A stretch of 64,000 bases of DNA from Leisingera sp. ANG-Vp (GCF_000813725.1 NZ_JWLD01000007.1:62001-126000); one strand, 5' to 3'; shown: positions 1 through 10,291, counted from the stretch's first letter. Numbers and translations: made by a program. Notes: generated by a model not told the origin, from the letters alone.

Positions 1-104
1 AGGGCGCCAGCGGCGAAACCGGCTTGGAAGAGCTGTGGCAGGGCAACCTGTGGAAGAAGGGCGTTGATGCGATGAAAGACGCGGCGGGCGCCAAGGCGTC
101 TTAA
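1..104 (+). CDS. C-terminal fragment of an unidentified protein
   Basis: The reading frame is open from the window edge and ends with TAA at 102-104. The visible residues are an amphipathic, Trp/Lys-containing tail with the segment LEELWQGNLWKKGVDAMKD and an Ala-rich end. Too little is present to assign a family. It is followed by the convergent glycine-zipper gene on the other strand. Confidence 0.5.
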   Translation, partial: GASGETGLEELWQGNLWKKGVDAMKDAAGAKAS

Positions 105-169
105 GTCACAGAGGCTTGCGGGCCGCGCCCCGGCGGGGCCCGCGTTGGCTGCTCATAGGGGCGGGCTGT

Positions 170-832
170 TCAATCCAGATCCACGATCTGCCAGCCGCCG
201 CCCTGGTGGCAGGCCAGGCCGCGGCGCCAGCGGCCTTCGCCGAACCGGGCATCAAAGCTGCGGCAGCGGCTGCCGCCGCGGCGGCTCCACTGCAGCGGGC
301 GCAGCGCGTAATCCAGCCCGGTCTCCCGGTTCACAAAATCGAACATCTGATTGCTGCCGGCATATGCAAGGGCTGAGCCGATGCAGCGGCGGTCGCGGCT
401 GTCGATGCGCTGGCCGATCTCGCTGCCCAGCAGCGCGCCCAGCACCGAGCCTGCGGCAATCGCCAGCGCATCGCCGTCACCCAGCCGCGAACCCGCCGCG
501 GCGCCTGCCGCGGTACCCAGCAGCGTGCCAAGCGATTGGGAGTTGCAGGTGAAAATGGTCCCGCTGGGCTGCTGCTTGTGCCGGTGCCCGGCAGCTGCGG
601 GCGGAGCAAACTGCGGGAAATGGCCGATATGGGAGCAGTCGCCCTTTTCCTGCGACTTGACCTCGCCGCTGGAGAACTTGACCTGGTATTTGAACTGGCA
701 GCGATGGTCCTTGTACTCGTATTTGTACTGATCGCCTTTGTTCTGCACTTTGACCTTCGGCCCGCCTGCTGCGGCAGGAAGGGCGGTGACGGCACAGAGG
801 AGAGCGATGGCGAGCGGAGCAAGGGGACGCAT
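170..832 (-). CDS. glycine-zipper envelope protein, 17 kDa surface antigen-like
   Basis: A 220-residue exported protein. An in-frame start 48 bases upstream exists, but ATG at 832 places a clean signal peptide (MRPLAPLAIALLCAV...AAAG) at the N-terminus, so I prefer it. The middle holds two Gly/Ala-rich small-residue helices (LGTLLGTAAGAAAG and AGSVLGALLGSEIGQRID), the glycine-zipper arrangement of the 17 kDa surface antigen family, which packs against or spans the outer membrane. There is no lipobox cysteine, unlike the classical Rickettsia antigen. The first half is Lys/Gln/Tyr-rich and the last part Arg/Cys-rich with no match I recognise. Exact function is unknown; an envelope-integrity role is inferred. 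Confidence 0.72.
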   Translation of the reverse strand: MRPLAPLAIALLCAVTALPAAAGGPKVKVQNKGDQYKYEYKDHRCQFKYQVKFSSGEVKSQEKGDCSHIGHFPQFAPPAAAGHRHKQQPSGTIFTCNSQSLGTLLGTAAGAAAGSRLGDGDALAIAAGSVLGALLGSEIGQRIDSRDRRCIGSALAYAGSNQMFDFVNRETGLDYALRPLQWSRRGGSRCRSFDARFGEGRWRRGLACHQGGGWQIVDLD

Positions 833-1055
833 GCTGGGGGTCTTTCGTCTTTTGCCCGGCCGGGCTGGCCGGGGTTCCAATGCTCAATCACGCGGCGGCC
901 AAGGCGTCCAGAGGCGGCGGCAGGCAGGGTGGAAAGCGGCGGAGCCTTGCCAATAGGCCGATGCCGCGATTTTGAAGACGGGCGGGCCGTGGCAGGGCGG
1001 CGGATGTGCTAGGCTGGCGGTGGAAACAACGGCGCAGCGGAAGGGAATGGCTTCT

Positions 1056-1850
1056 ATGAACTGGCGGCGCGCAATTGCAGTATTCCGGCAGATGGGCTTG
1101 CTGGCTGCCGTGCTGGCAATGTGGCTGGCGCCAGGCGCATTGTCGGCGGAAAGCGCCGGCGTTGGGCCGCCGCAGAGGCCGGGGCTGATGTGGAACCGGA
1201 CCGGGCTGCCAGCGGTGTTCCCGCTGCAGGTGAAGTCGCCAAAGGGGGCGGACTACTTTCTGACGCTGCATGATCACGGGACCGGCGAGGCCGCGCTGGC
1301 TGCCTATATCGAGGGCGGCGCCTTTTTCAAAGTGCTGGTGCCGCCGGGGCGCTTTGTCCTGCGTTTTGCCAGCGGCACCAAATGGCAGGGGGAAGAGGCC
1401 CTGTTCGGCGCCGGAACGCAGCATTTCGAAATGCCGGAGCCCTTGGAATTCGCCGTCCGCGGGCTGGGGAGCAAGGCTGGCCATATCGTGACCCTGCGGC
1501 AGCCGCGCCCTGGCCGCAGCTGGCTGGCCGGATTGAAAGAACAATCTATCTGCCAGATTGCCCGGCTGGAGGTGCCGGATCCCGCGCTGCTTGATCCGCA
1601 GCCGGGCCGCCGCCTGTTTGAGCTGGGCCTGGAGGCGCAAGAAAATGCGCAGCAGCACATCAGGCAGCAGGAGGCGGAGCGCCTCAGGCGCCGCGATCTT
1701 GAGCGGGCTGGAGAGACAAGCAGGCTGCGGGCGCGGTCAGTCCCGGAGCCGCCGGTTCCGTATCAGGCATTGCAAACGCAAGAAAAGGTAGAGCCTTTGC
1801 CGCGGCAAAGCTTCCGGTCCTACATGGTGCGGTCGCGGTTCTGCGGCTGA
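1056..1850 (+). CDS. exported hypothetical protein
   Basis: A 264-residue protein of unknown function. The start at ATG 1056 is chosen because AAGGGA at 1041-1046 lies nine bases upstream; an ATG at 1047 would be too close. The N-terminus is basic (MNWRR) followed by a hydrophobic stretch (GLLAAVLAMWLAPGALSA) that ends in an Ala-x-Ala-like cleavage region, so it should be exported. The body has a beta-rich look, with a segment resembling a small-molecule or peptide-binding sandwich, then a charged Arg/Glu-rich helix near residues 190-240. It runs convergently into the next gene with six bases between them. Confidence 0.6.
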   Translation: MNWRRAIAVFRQMGLLAAVLAMWLAPGALSAESAGVGPPQRPGLMWNRTGLPAVFPLQVKSPKGADYFLTLHDHGTGEAALAAYIEGGAFFKVLVPPGRFVLRFASGTKWQGEEALFGAGTQHFEMPEPLEFAVRGLGSKAGHIVTLRQPRPGRSWLAGLKEQSICQIARLEVPDPALLDPQPGRRLFELGLEAQENAQQHIRQQEAERLRRRDLERAGETSRLRARSVPEPPVPYQALQTQEKVEPLPRQSFRSYMVRSRFCG

Positions 1851-1856
1851 GAGGGG

Positions 1857-2270
1857 CTATTCGCCCTCGCGGGCCTTGATCAGCCGGTCGGCCTTCTTGC
1901 GCACCAGAACGCTGCGCAGGTCGTGCATCGCCAGCAACAGTGCGTCAGTGACCTTTTCCAGCTGCTCATCGCTGGCGCGGCTGTTGGCCCAGTGGGTCGT
2001 CAGGTTCAAATGGTCGATGGCGCGGTGGATGTCGTCCACGTCGCGGGCCGCCAATGTGGCGGTGCGGGCTTCCATCCAGGATTTGATCTCGGCAATGTCC
2101 TGCTCGGACAGTGCGCGCTGGCCGTGCGGTTTGATCTCGCCGTTGCGGATGTTCACAACGGCGATCTGATCCATCTCGATCCGCCGCTGGCGGTTCTCGG
2201 TATCGACACGGAAGACAAAAGCGCCGTTCTCACGGACGCGGAAGTAGTATTCCGGCAGTTCGGCGCTCAT
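1857..2270 (-). CDS. conserved hypothetical protein downstream of aspartate aminotransferase
   Basis: A 137-residue soluble protein starting at MSAELPEYYFRVRENG. The start at 2270 follows a GGGAGACAAGG ribosome site; an upstream start would run into the aminotransferase gene. It has a beta-hairpin-like N-terminus and a helical C-terminal half ending KKADRLIKAREGE. I do not recognise a named domain. It lies 14 bases after the aminotransferase stop codon on the same strand, so it is probably co-transcribed with it. Confidence 0.65.
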   Translation of the reverse strand: MSAELPEYYFRVRENGAFVFRVDTENRQRRIEMDQIAVVNIRNGEIKPHGQRALSEQDIAEIKSWMEARTATLAARDVDDIHRAIDHLNLTTHWANSRASDEQLEKVTDALLLAMHDLRSVLVRKKADRLIKAREGE

Positions 2271-2284
2271 GCCTTGTCTCCCGT

Positions 2285-4260
<1,976 letters not shown>

Positions 4261-4336
4261 TAAAATTCCGGCTTAACTGATTTTTCGGGAATTGTTGGCA
4301 TCTTGCCTCAAGAGCAAATTCGAGTCGGAGATGCGA

Positions 4337-4834
4337 ATGAGTATGGAAATGCCAATCGGCCAGACGGACCGCAAAGGGTTTATGACTGGCTATCTGGAGG
4401 CGCTGGCGCTGGTCGAGCGTCTCCACCGTCTGCTGCTGGACGTCATCAAGGATGAATTCGAACGCGTTGGGGTGCTGGAAATCAACGCAGTCCAGGCGCT
4501 CCTGCTGTTCAATATCGGCGATAACGAGGTAACCGCCGGGGAATTGAAGACCCGCGGCTACTATCAGGGCAGCAATGTCAGCTACAACCTGAAGAAGCTG
4601 GTCGAGATGGGCTATATGCACCATCAGCGCTGCGAGATCGACCGCCGTTCAGTGCGGGTGCGACTGACCCAGCGCGGCCGCGAAATCCGCGATATCGTGT
4701 CGGCCTTGTTTTCCCGCCATGCGGAGGGGCTGGAAGGCAAAAACGTGATCTCTTCTGAAGGGATCGAGGATATTACCGCCTCGCTGAAGCGGGTGGAGCG
4801 TTACTGGTCGGATCAGATCCGCTACATCTATTAA
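4337..4834 (+). CDS. ldtR: LdtR-like MarR-family transcriptional regulator
   Basis: A 165-residue winged-helix protein. The start at 4337 is set by GGAG at 4327-4330, which abuts the ATG at 4331 but is well spaced from 4337. The HTH and wing are visible in EVTAGELKTRGYYQGSNV...LKKLVEMGY and RCEIDRRSVRVRLTQRG. The sequence style (GYYQGSNVSYNLKKLVE) is that of LdtR of Rhizobiales and Rhodobacterales, which controls an L,D-transpeptidase and osmotic or envelope stress genes. No transpeptidase gene lies here, so the target is elsewhere. It is a single gene followed by a long gap. Confidence 0.8.
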   Translation: MSMEMPIGQTDRKGFMTGYLEALALVERLHRLLLDVIKDEFERVGVLEINAVQALLLFNIGDNEVTAGELKTRGYYQGSNVSYNLKKLVEMGYMHHQRCEIDRRSVRVRLTQRGREIRDIVSALFSRHAEGLEGKNVISSEGIEDITASLKRVERYWSDQIRYIY

Positions 4835-5387
4835 GACGCCAGACGGGCAGATTAGCCCGGCAGGCAGCAGGCCGTGCAGACCGGGGAAATCCGGCGGGCC
4901 GAAACAGGGGCATGAGGGGAAACCGTGCTCTGGACGTATTGAAGGGCAAAGCGCCGGGACCCGGGACAGGGGCCATGGCAGATGGTTGCAGAAGTAGCCG
5001 CCCTTATTACTTGGTTTGATGGTTGCAGGAAACCAAAGAGCGGCGGGAGATGCCGCGGCGAACGGGCAGCACCACAGCGGCGCTGCACCGGGTTTTCTGC
5101 GTTCCGGGAAAGGAAACTCTGCCGCATCCAGTATTCAAAGAGGCGGGCGATTGCTCCCAAAGCCAGATGTTCTGAGCATGTGTGCCGCAGCTCTCCAGCA
5201 CGCTTGCTGAGACACGGCCGCCTACCGCACTTGCCGCCGCCTCATCTTCCGAAAAGAACCGGCGCCTTAAGGGAATATGCCTGTGCCGCGGCTGTGGAGC
5301 CCAAGACTTTTTGGAAAAGTCTTGGCAAAAGTTTTCCTCAAAACTTTTGCGCGCGATCCGGACAGGCTCCGGCCCGCGCTTGCAGGA
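4835..5387. other. 553-base stretch without a supportable gene
   Basis: Open frames here lack ribosome sites, family motifs and the codon pattern of the neighbours. The stretch lies between the end of ldtR and the end of the convergent glyoxalase gene. Its last part holds two adjacent perfect hairpins (5301-5350, listed separately). The rest shows no tRNA-like or other RNA fold that I can recognise; a small RNA or decayed gene cannot be excluded. Confidence 0.6.
5301..5350. repeat. two back-to-back perfect 11-bp inverted repeats
   Basis: First hairpin: CCAAGACTTTT (5301-5311), loop TGG, AAAAGTCTTGG (5315-5325). Second hairpin: GCAAAAGTTTT (5325-5335), loop CCTC, AAAACTTTTGC (5340-5350). They share one base at 5325, and both have AT-rich inner stems ending in T runs on each strand. 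They lie 38 bases past the stop of the glyoxalase gene on its downstream side, so a bidirectional terminator or an intergenic palindromic repeat element is likely. Confidence 0.8.
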
Positions 5388-5816
5388 TTACCAGCTACCG
5401 GTGTTTTCCATGCTGGCCCAGGGCTCTGCCGGGGCGAGCGGCTCGCCGTTCTGCAGAAGTTCAATGGACACATTATCCGGCGAGCGCACAAAAGCCATGC
5501 GGCCATCGCGCGGTGGGCGGTTGATCGTAACACCGTTGTCCATCAGGTGCTGACAAGCGGCGTAGATGTCATCCACCCCATAGGCGAGATGGCCGAAATG
5601 GCGGCTGTCGCTCGGCAGCCCTTCGTCGCCATCCCAATTGTATGTCAGCTCCAGCGGCGTCTCCTCCTGGCCGGGAGGGGCCATGAAGACCAGGGTGAAG
5701 CGGCCCGCCTCATAGTCCCAGCGGCGGGTCTGCTTGAGGCCCAGCAGCTCATAGAAGGCCATGGATTTTTCCAGGTCCTTCACCCGGACCATTGTGTGCA
5801 GATACGTAAGGGGCAC
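5388..5816 (-). CDS. gloA: lactoylglutathione lyase (glyoxalase I)
   Basis: A 142-residue VOC-fold enzyme that isomerises the methylglyoxal-glutathione hemithioacetal to S-lactoylglutathione. The metal ligands expected for the family are in place: His7 in YLHTMVRV, a Glu in TPLELTYNW, a His in HFGHLAYGVDD and a Glu in VSIELLQNG. Substrate-loop features (GLKQTRRWDYEAGRFTLVF) also fit bacterial GloA. The start at 5816 gives the standard N-terminus. It is a single gene next to the divergently placed noncoding stretch, and 75 bases from the Slam-like gene's stop. Confidence 0.93.
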   Translation of the reverse strand: MPLTYLHTMVRVKDLEKSMAFYELLGLKQTRRWDYEAGRFTLVFMAPPGQEETPLELTYNWDGDEGLPSDSRHFGHLAYGVDDIYAACQHLMDNGVTINRPPRDGRMAFVRSPDNVSIELLQNGEPLAPAEPWASMENTGSW

Positions 5817-5891
5817 GGCTCTCTCCTGTCTGTGTTTGCTGGGACTTTAGCGGGGCAGGGGGTGAAGGCCAGCAAAAGCGCCGGCAGGCTC

Positions 5892-7325
5892 TCAGAATTT
5901 TGATTCAACGCCAAGAGAGATGGAGAACTCTGAGGTCTCGAAGCGGCTGTGGTTCGAGAACCGCTTGCCAGCGCGCAGACGCAGCATCGGGGCAAATCCG
6001 GCGTAGTCGTATTCTTCAAAGAACACGTTCAAGTCGGCATAGGCGGAGGTGTCCTGGCGCCCGCCGGGGACTGGCTGCCAGGAATGGCCATTGTGAAAGG
6101 TGTGATGCGGGTAGTCCGCTGTACCTAGAATCAGCCCTGTGCTGATTTTGGCCGGTCCGATTTGGTGTCCAAGGGCATAGCCTACGCGGAAGGTCGCGGA
6201 TGTTCCGTCGGAATTATTGCTCTTGGCTTGAGTGTCGCGCAGTCCAAGCGAGAAACTCAGGCTGCTGCCGTTGCTGAGCTGGCGCGACAGCGACGCTCCA
6301 AGCCCAAAGACATCCGCTTCCAAGGTGGCAAAGCGCGGACTCAGCCTGTGTTCGGCGCTGCCGTCTATGGTCAGCCGGTTTTGCGGTGAAAGTGCCCAGC
6401 TGCGGGCTGCAGAGAGTTTGGCTAGATTATAGTTGCGCTCGCCGCCATACCAGGAGGTGGCACCAGTCAATGCGACGCGGGCACTGCCGCCTTGGCCAGG
6501 TTTGCCTGCCTTGAAGGCGTGGCTAAGGGTGATCTCGCCATAGGTCGAGCCGAATTCGGAGTTCCGCGGAACCGTTGTGCCGGTGCGGGCGGCCAGCTCA
6601 GCCGCCTGCGCCTTGGCGCTGTCAGAGAGGGCAACCCGCTGTACATACAGGCGGCCGCTAAGCGCGGTCAGGCTGGATTCGCTTTGCTGCAGGCGGCGGC
6701 TGACGCCTGCATCCAGCGTGCCGATGAGGCCGGACAGTGCAATGGCGCGCGGTCCGAACCTGTTTTCATGCGATGCCAGCCCGTCGATTTCCTGGGTGGC
6801 CGCGTCCGAGCCGTTGTTCACATTGCTGGAGGGTTTCACCCCTCCGCTGAGCCGGAACGACCAGGGGTTTATGCGCCGTAATGTCTCGTAATCCTTGGCA
6901 ATCAGCTTCTCGGCCTTTTCATCCGGTGCGTAGACGGCTGTGCGGCGCAGCCAGTATTGCGACAGCGTCGGGCTGCCGCCCTGAAAGGCGAGGCGGGAGG
7001 CCAGTTGGGCCATCTGGTAGCGGCTGGCGTCATCCGGGGCAAAACGGAAGGCGCGGGCAGCCGATTTGCGCCCTTTCTCCGGCTGACCGGTCCGGGCATA
7101 GGCGGCGGCTTGCAGATGCCAGGCAAGGTGATCCTTGCCATTTGCTTGCAGCAGGGAGCTTGATAGCTGAAGGGCCAGCTGCGGATTGCCGGAGTTCAGC
7201 GCATGCGCAGCCATGACCTGCCCCTGTTGCAGGGACAGATGCAGTTGCTGCTTGGCTGGTTCCTGTGCGTGAGGCTGGGCCGTTGCCAGGCCCAGCAACA
7301 ATAACGCCGCTGCGGCCTTGCGCAT
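5892..7325 (-). CDS. Slam-like outer-membrane protein (TPR domain plus beta-barrel)
   Basis: A 477-residue protein of the surface lipoprotein assembly modifier type (also called type XI secretion), which moves lipoproteins across the outer membrane to the cell surface. It starts with a signal peptide (MRKAAAALLLLGLATAQPHAQ). Residues 30-150 form TPR-like helices (LALQLSSSLLQANGKDHLAWHLQAAAYARTG is one repeat, shown in part), and from about residue 165 the sequence alternates as amphipathic beta strands and ends in the outer-membrane signature ...LGVESKF with C-terminal Phe. Its ATG lies three bases after the stop of a TbpB-like lipoprotein gene, its likely client. Slam families are best known in Neisseria and are less studied in alphaproteobacteria. 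Confidence 0.82.
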   Translation of the reverse strand: MRKAAAALLLLGLATAQPHAQEPAKQQLHLSLQQGQVMAAHALNSGNPQLALQLSSSLLQANGKDHLAWHLQAAAYARTGQPEKGRKSAARAFRFAPDDASRYQMAQLASRLAFQGGSPTLSQYWLRRTAVYAPDEKAEKLIAKDYETLRRINPWSFRLSGGVKPSSNVNNGSDAATQEIDGLASHENRFGPRAIALSGLIGTLDAGVSRRLQQSESSLTALSGRLYVQRVALSDSAKAQAAELAARTGTTVPRNSEFGSTYGEITLSHAFKAGKPGQGGSARVALTGATSWYGGERNYNLAKLSAARSWALSPQNRLTIDGSAEHRLSPRFATLEADVFGLGASLSRQLSNGSSLSFSLGLRDTQAKSNNSDGTSATFRVGYALGHQIGPAKISTGLILGTADYPHHTFHNGHSWQPVPGGRQDTSAYADLNVFFEEYDYAGFAPMLRLRAGKRFSNHSRFETSEFSISLGVESKF

Positions 7326-7328
7326 GGA

Positions 7329-8243
7329 TCAGGGATCGGGCTGGTTGCAGACCGGATCCGGGCTGGCGCCGTCGCAGGAGCCGAGCACAAAGACACCAAA
7401 CTCTTCGATTGGAACCGTACTTCCTGAAAAGGCCTGTATATGGCTTGTAGCGTGGACTGATCCCGCCACAGCCGCGGCATCTGTTCCCGAGAAGACGCCC
7501 CCGTATTCCCCGACGCCGATGCCGCCGGTGGAAACCGCTCCGTCAAACGTCCCGCCGGAGGCAATATCGGTGGGCTCAAGATCCAAGTCTTCTACTATTG
7601 TTGCCGGCTGATCCGTAATCTGACGGTTATACACCGTCCCTTTGACCCGGTTGTCCGAGAAATCGGCATTGATGAACACATCTCCGGTCACTTCGGCGGC
7701 CTGGCCAGGCAACAATTCGGGGGCGGTTCCTGGAGTCGGCGTGATCAGGTCTCCACCATCACCGTTGATGTTCAGCAGACCTATGTAAGTGCCAGCATAG
7801 CTGACAATTCCACCGGGCCCTTGTTCGGTGTCAGGTGCTGAAAACGTACCGGTGCGGCCATAGGTCGTTCCGCCTTGGAAAAAACCGAACTGTCCCCCGG
7901 TCATGACAACGGTCGCTTGGCCGCCTTCAATCTCGCGCACATAGGCGGTGGAATGTTCGGTAAGCGCGTTGTCCTGTACCGTATAGGCTTCATAGCCGTT
8001 CCGGTCGAGCGCGGGTTTGCGGACATAGGTCGCGGTGAAAGGAGTCTCGTCCAGGCCGACACCGGTTACGGTCAGCGTCTGGTCGGTAGCGTTGTAGCTC
8101 ACACTGTCTACGTCACCCGCCAGGGCTTCAGGAATGGTCGAGCCCGTGACCGGATCGGTGGGGTCTGTTGTTGCAAAGGGGTTCCCCCCGCCGCATGCGG
8201 ACAGCGCGGACGCTGCCGCGAGCCCTAGCCAATAGCGCCTCAT
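7329..8243 (-). CDS. TbpB-like surface lipoprotein, likely Slam client
   Basis: A 304-residue lipoprotein. The ATG at 8243 gives a short signal with the lipobox LSAC, so Cys17 is the lipidated residue, followed by GGG; a TTG 15 bases upstream is an alternative. The C-terminal half has the features of the transferrin-binding-protein-B beta-barrel domain: repeated Gly-rich hairpins such as GTFDGAVSTGG, GEYGGVFSGTDAAAVAGSVHA and FGVFVLGSC, where the GGxFxGxxAxxVAGxF-type motif is typical. A GQFGFFQGGTTYGRTGTF segment lies in the middle. It is the first gene of a two-gene operon with the Slam-like protein. The ligand is unknown; iron or haem binding is only an inference from the fold. Confidence 0.8.
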   Translation of the reverse strand: MRRYWLGLAAASALSACGGGNPFATTDPTDPVTGSTIPEALAGDVDSVSYNATDQTLTVTGVGLDETPFTATYVRKPALDRNGYEAYTVQDNALTEHSTAYVREIEGGQATVVMTGGQFGFFQGGTTYGRTGTFSAPDTEQGPGGIVSYAGTYIGLLNINGDGGDLITPTPGTAPELLPGQAAEVTGDVFINADFSDNRVKGTVYNRQITDQPATIVEDLDLEPTDIASGGTFDGAVSTGGIGVGEYGGVFSGTDAAAVAGSVHATSHIQAFSGSTVPIEEFGVFVLGSCDGASPDPVCNQPDP

Positions 8244-8492
8244 CTGCCTGTACCTCAATATGTTTTATCGTTTTGCGCTACCTTCGGCCGGAGGGGCGCT
8301 CTTGTCAATTGAACTGTAAGGATTTGGGCGCAACCGTGGCGGATGCGCTACCTGCATGTAGTTTGCAGTGGTGCAGGCGGCGGCACATGTAGTATTCTGA
8401 GGCAGCGTGAAGGCGATATTTGCGCTTGGCGCCCGGCACTGCAGCCGTTATGCCGGAGCGTGAAATTCCGCGGCAGGACAGGGGGAGAATCC

Positions 8493-9326
8493 GTGCAGCA
8501 GTACCTGGATCAGCTACAGCATATTCTGGATCACGGGGAGCCGTCCGGCGACCGCACCGGCACCGGCACGCTCAGCTGTTTCGGGATGCAGGCGCGGTAC
8601 TCGCTGGCGGACGGCTTTCCGCTGGTGACCACCAAGAAGCTGCATCTGCGCTCGATCATCCATGAGCTGTTATGGTTTCTGTCCGGCGATACCAATATCC
8701 GCTATCTGAAAGAGAACGGCGTCTCGATCTGGGATGAATGGGCGGATGGAAACGGCGACCTGGGACCGGTCTATGGCCATCAGTGGCGCAAGTTTCCGCG
8801 GCTGGAGCTGGCGGAAGGCACCACCGGGGATGAGCCGCTGTACCGTGCCGGTTCCGTTGATCAGATCACGGATCTGGTGGAGATGATCCGCACCAGCCCT
8901 GACAGCCGCCGCCTGATCGTCTCGGCCTGGAACCCGGGCGATGTGCCGGACATGGCGCTGCCGCCGTGCCACACGCTGTGGCAATTGCGGGTGGTGAACG
9001 GCAAGATGCATCTGCAGCTGTACCAGCGCTCGGCGGACATGTTCCTGGGCGTGCCCTTCAACATCGCTTCCTATTCACTGCTGCTGGCGATGCTGGCGCA
9101 TGTGACCGGTTATGAGGCCGGGGATTTTGTGCACACGATGGGTGATGCGCATATCTACTCGAACCATATGGAACAGGTGAAGCTGCAGCTGTCGCGCGAA
9201 CCGAAGCCGCTGCCGCAGCTGCGGATCAAGCGCCAGGTCAGCTCGATCTTCGACTTCAAGTATGAGGATTTTGAGATCCTGAACTACGATCCGGATCCGG
9301 TGATCAAGGCACCGGTTGCGGTCTGA
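8493..9326 (+). CDS. thyA: thymidylate synthase
   Basis: A 277-residue enzyme that methylates dUMP to dTMP with methylene-tetrahydrofolate. The start is GTG at 8493, preceded by GGGGGAGA at 8481-8488; the frame is open further upstream but that part has no family similarity. Catalytic Cys159 sits in [15 protein letters not shown], and [20 protein letters not shown] and [10 protein letters not shown] are conserved. It is about a dozen residues longer than the E. coli enzyme because of an insertion around [16 protein letters not shown]. It is followed after 18 bases by folA, which regenerates the folate, so they form an operon. Confidence 0.96.
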   Translation: MQQYLDQLQHILDHGEPSGDRTGTGTLSCFGMQARYSLADGFPLVTTKKLHLRSIIHELLWFLSGDTNIRYLKENGVSIWDEWADGNGDLGPVYGHQWRKFPRLELAEGTTGDEPLYRAGSVDQITDLVEMIRTSPDSRRLIVSAWNPGDVPDMALPPCHTLWQLRVVNGKMHLQLYQRSADMFLGVPFNIASYSLLLAMLAHVTGYEAGDFVHTMGDAHIYSNHMEQVKLQLSREPKPLPQLRIKRQVSSIFDFKYEDFEILNYDPDPVIKAPVAV

Positions 9327-9344
9327 TTTCAAAGGAAAATACGG

Positions 9345-9824
9345 ATGATTACCCTGATCGCCGCGCGGGCGCGCAATGGTGCCATTGGCAAGGACAATGA
9401 TATTCCCTGGCACGCGCCGGAGGATCTGAAGGCGTTCCAGCGCGAGACTTTGGGCGGCGCTATCATCATGGGGCGGAATACCTGGGACAGCCTGCCGTTC
9501 AAGCCGCTGAAAAACCGCCTGAACCTGGTGGTGTCCTCTAATCCGCAGGCGGCGGAAACCGTGCTGCCGTCAATTGAGGCCGCGGTTGCGGAAGCTTATG
9601 CGCAGGGCTACCGCCGGGTCTATGGCATTGGCGGCGAGGGGATCTACAAAGGCATGCTGGGCATGGCCGACCGGCTGCTGATCACCGAGGTGGATCTGAG
9701 CATCGACGCGGCGGACGCGTTTTTCCCCGAGTTTCAGGCAGGCGAATGGAACATGGCCGGGAAAACGCTGCTTCGCGACAGCGATCCGGCCTGCGTGATG
9801 GTTGAATACCTACGGCGGGCCTGA
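9345..9824 (+). CDS. folA: dihydrofolate reductase
   Basis: A 159-residue NADPH-dependent reductase that returns the dihydrofolate made by ThyA to tetrahydrofolate. Visible family marks are the N-terminal MITLIAARARNGAIGKDN, PWHAPEDLKAF with the catalytic Asp, IIMGRNTWDSLP and the cofactor loop VYGIGGEGIYKGML. AAAGGAAAA at 9330-9338 is the ribosome site. It is the second gene of the thyA-folA operon and is followed by the convergent cold-shock gene. Confidence 0.96.
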   Translation: MITLIAARARNGAIGKDNDIPWHAPEDLKAFQRETLGGAIIMGRNTWDSLPFKPLKNRLNLVVSSNPQAAETVLPSIEAAVAEAYAQGYRRVYGIGGEGIYKGMLGMADRLLITEVDLSIDAADAFFPEFQAGEWNMAGKTLLRDSDPACVMVEYLRRA

Positions 9825-9840
9825 AGGGCCTGCGCATAGC

Positions 9841-9867
9841 CTGCGCCCAGCTGAAGTCCGGGCGCAG
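9841..9867. terminator. hairpin between folA and cold-shock gene
   Basis: CTGCGCCC (9841-9848) pairs perfectly with GGGCGCAG (9860-9867) around an 11-base loop between two convergent genes. The T run after it is weak, so this is only a possible intrinsic terminator. Confidence 0.4.
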
Positions 9868-9883
9868 CGCTGGTTTGGAAAAC

Positions 9884-10090
9884 TTAAATCGCCTTGAGGT
9901 CTGCAGCCATTTTCCGGCCGTCACGGCCTTCGGTCAGTTCATAGCCGATCTTCATATTGTCGGCGAGGCCGGTCATGCCGGACCGCTCCACCGCTGAAAT
10001 GTGCACAAACACATCCTTGCCGCCTTCATCGGGTTCAATAAACCCATACCCTTTGGTGGTGTTGAACCACTTCACGGTGCCGCTTGGCAT
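9884..10090 (-). CDS. cspA: CspA-family cold-shock protein
   Basis: A 68-residue single-stranded nucleic acid-binding protein. Both RNA-binding motifs are present: RNP1 as KGYGFIEP and RNP2 as DVFVHIS, with MPSGTVKWFNTTKG at the start. Such proteins act as RNA chaperones; not all are cold-induced. GGAGACACGGGAA lies just upstream of the ATG. A hairpin 30 bases upstream of the start (10120-10139) probably lies in the leader RNA. Confidence 0.95.
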   Translation of the reverse strand: MPSGTVKWFNTTKGYGFIEPDEGGKDVFVHISAVERSGMTGLADNMKIGYELTEGRDGRKMAADLKAI

Positions 10091-10119
10091 TTCCCGTGTC
10101 TCCTTCTACTTTGCACTTT

Positions 10120-10139
10120 GCCTTGGGGGCTCCCAAGGC
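10120..10139 (-). promoter_or_regulatory. hairpin in the presumed 5' leader of cspA
   Basis: GCCTTGGG (10120-10127), loop GGCT, CCCAAGGC (10132-10139) forms a perfect 8-bp stem. It lies 30 to 49 bases upstream of the cold-shock start codon on the same strand, where cspA leaders carry structured regulatory RNA. Confidence 0.5.
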
Positions 10140-10291
10140 ATCCGGCCCGTCCCTTGCGCCCCTCCGCTCCGGTGGTGGGCAAGGCAAGACCAGACAACTT
10201 GGAGTTTTGCACGGGCTGGATGAAAATCAAGAGAAAGTGAAGAATTCTACCATAAATTGTGCAAGTTCCGCTGCGGGACATTGGGGGAAGC

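Noticed and set aside
429-439. CTGC-CCA-GCAG dyad inside the glycine-zipper gene
   Set aside because: A coding-strand coincidence in GC-rich DNA; it shows that the bare dyad alone is not proof of a PhaR site.
4982-5524. 180-residue open frame in the gap after ldtR
   Set aside because: No ribosome site, Cys/Arg-rich composition typical of spurious frames, and it crosses the two perfect hairpins and overlaps the glyoxalase gene.
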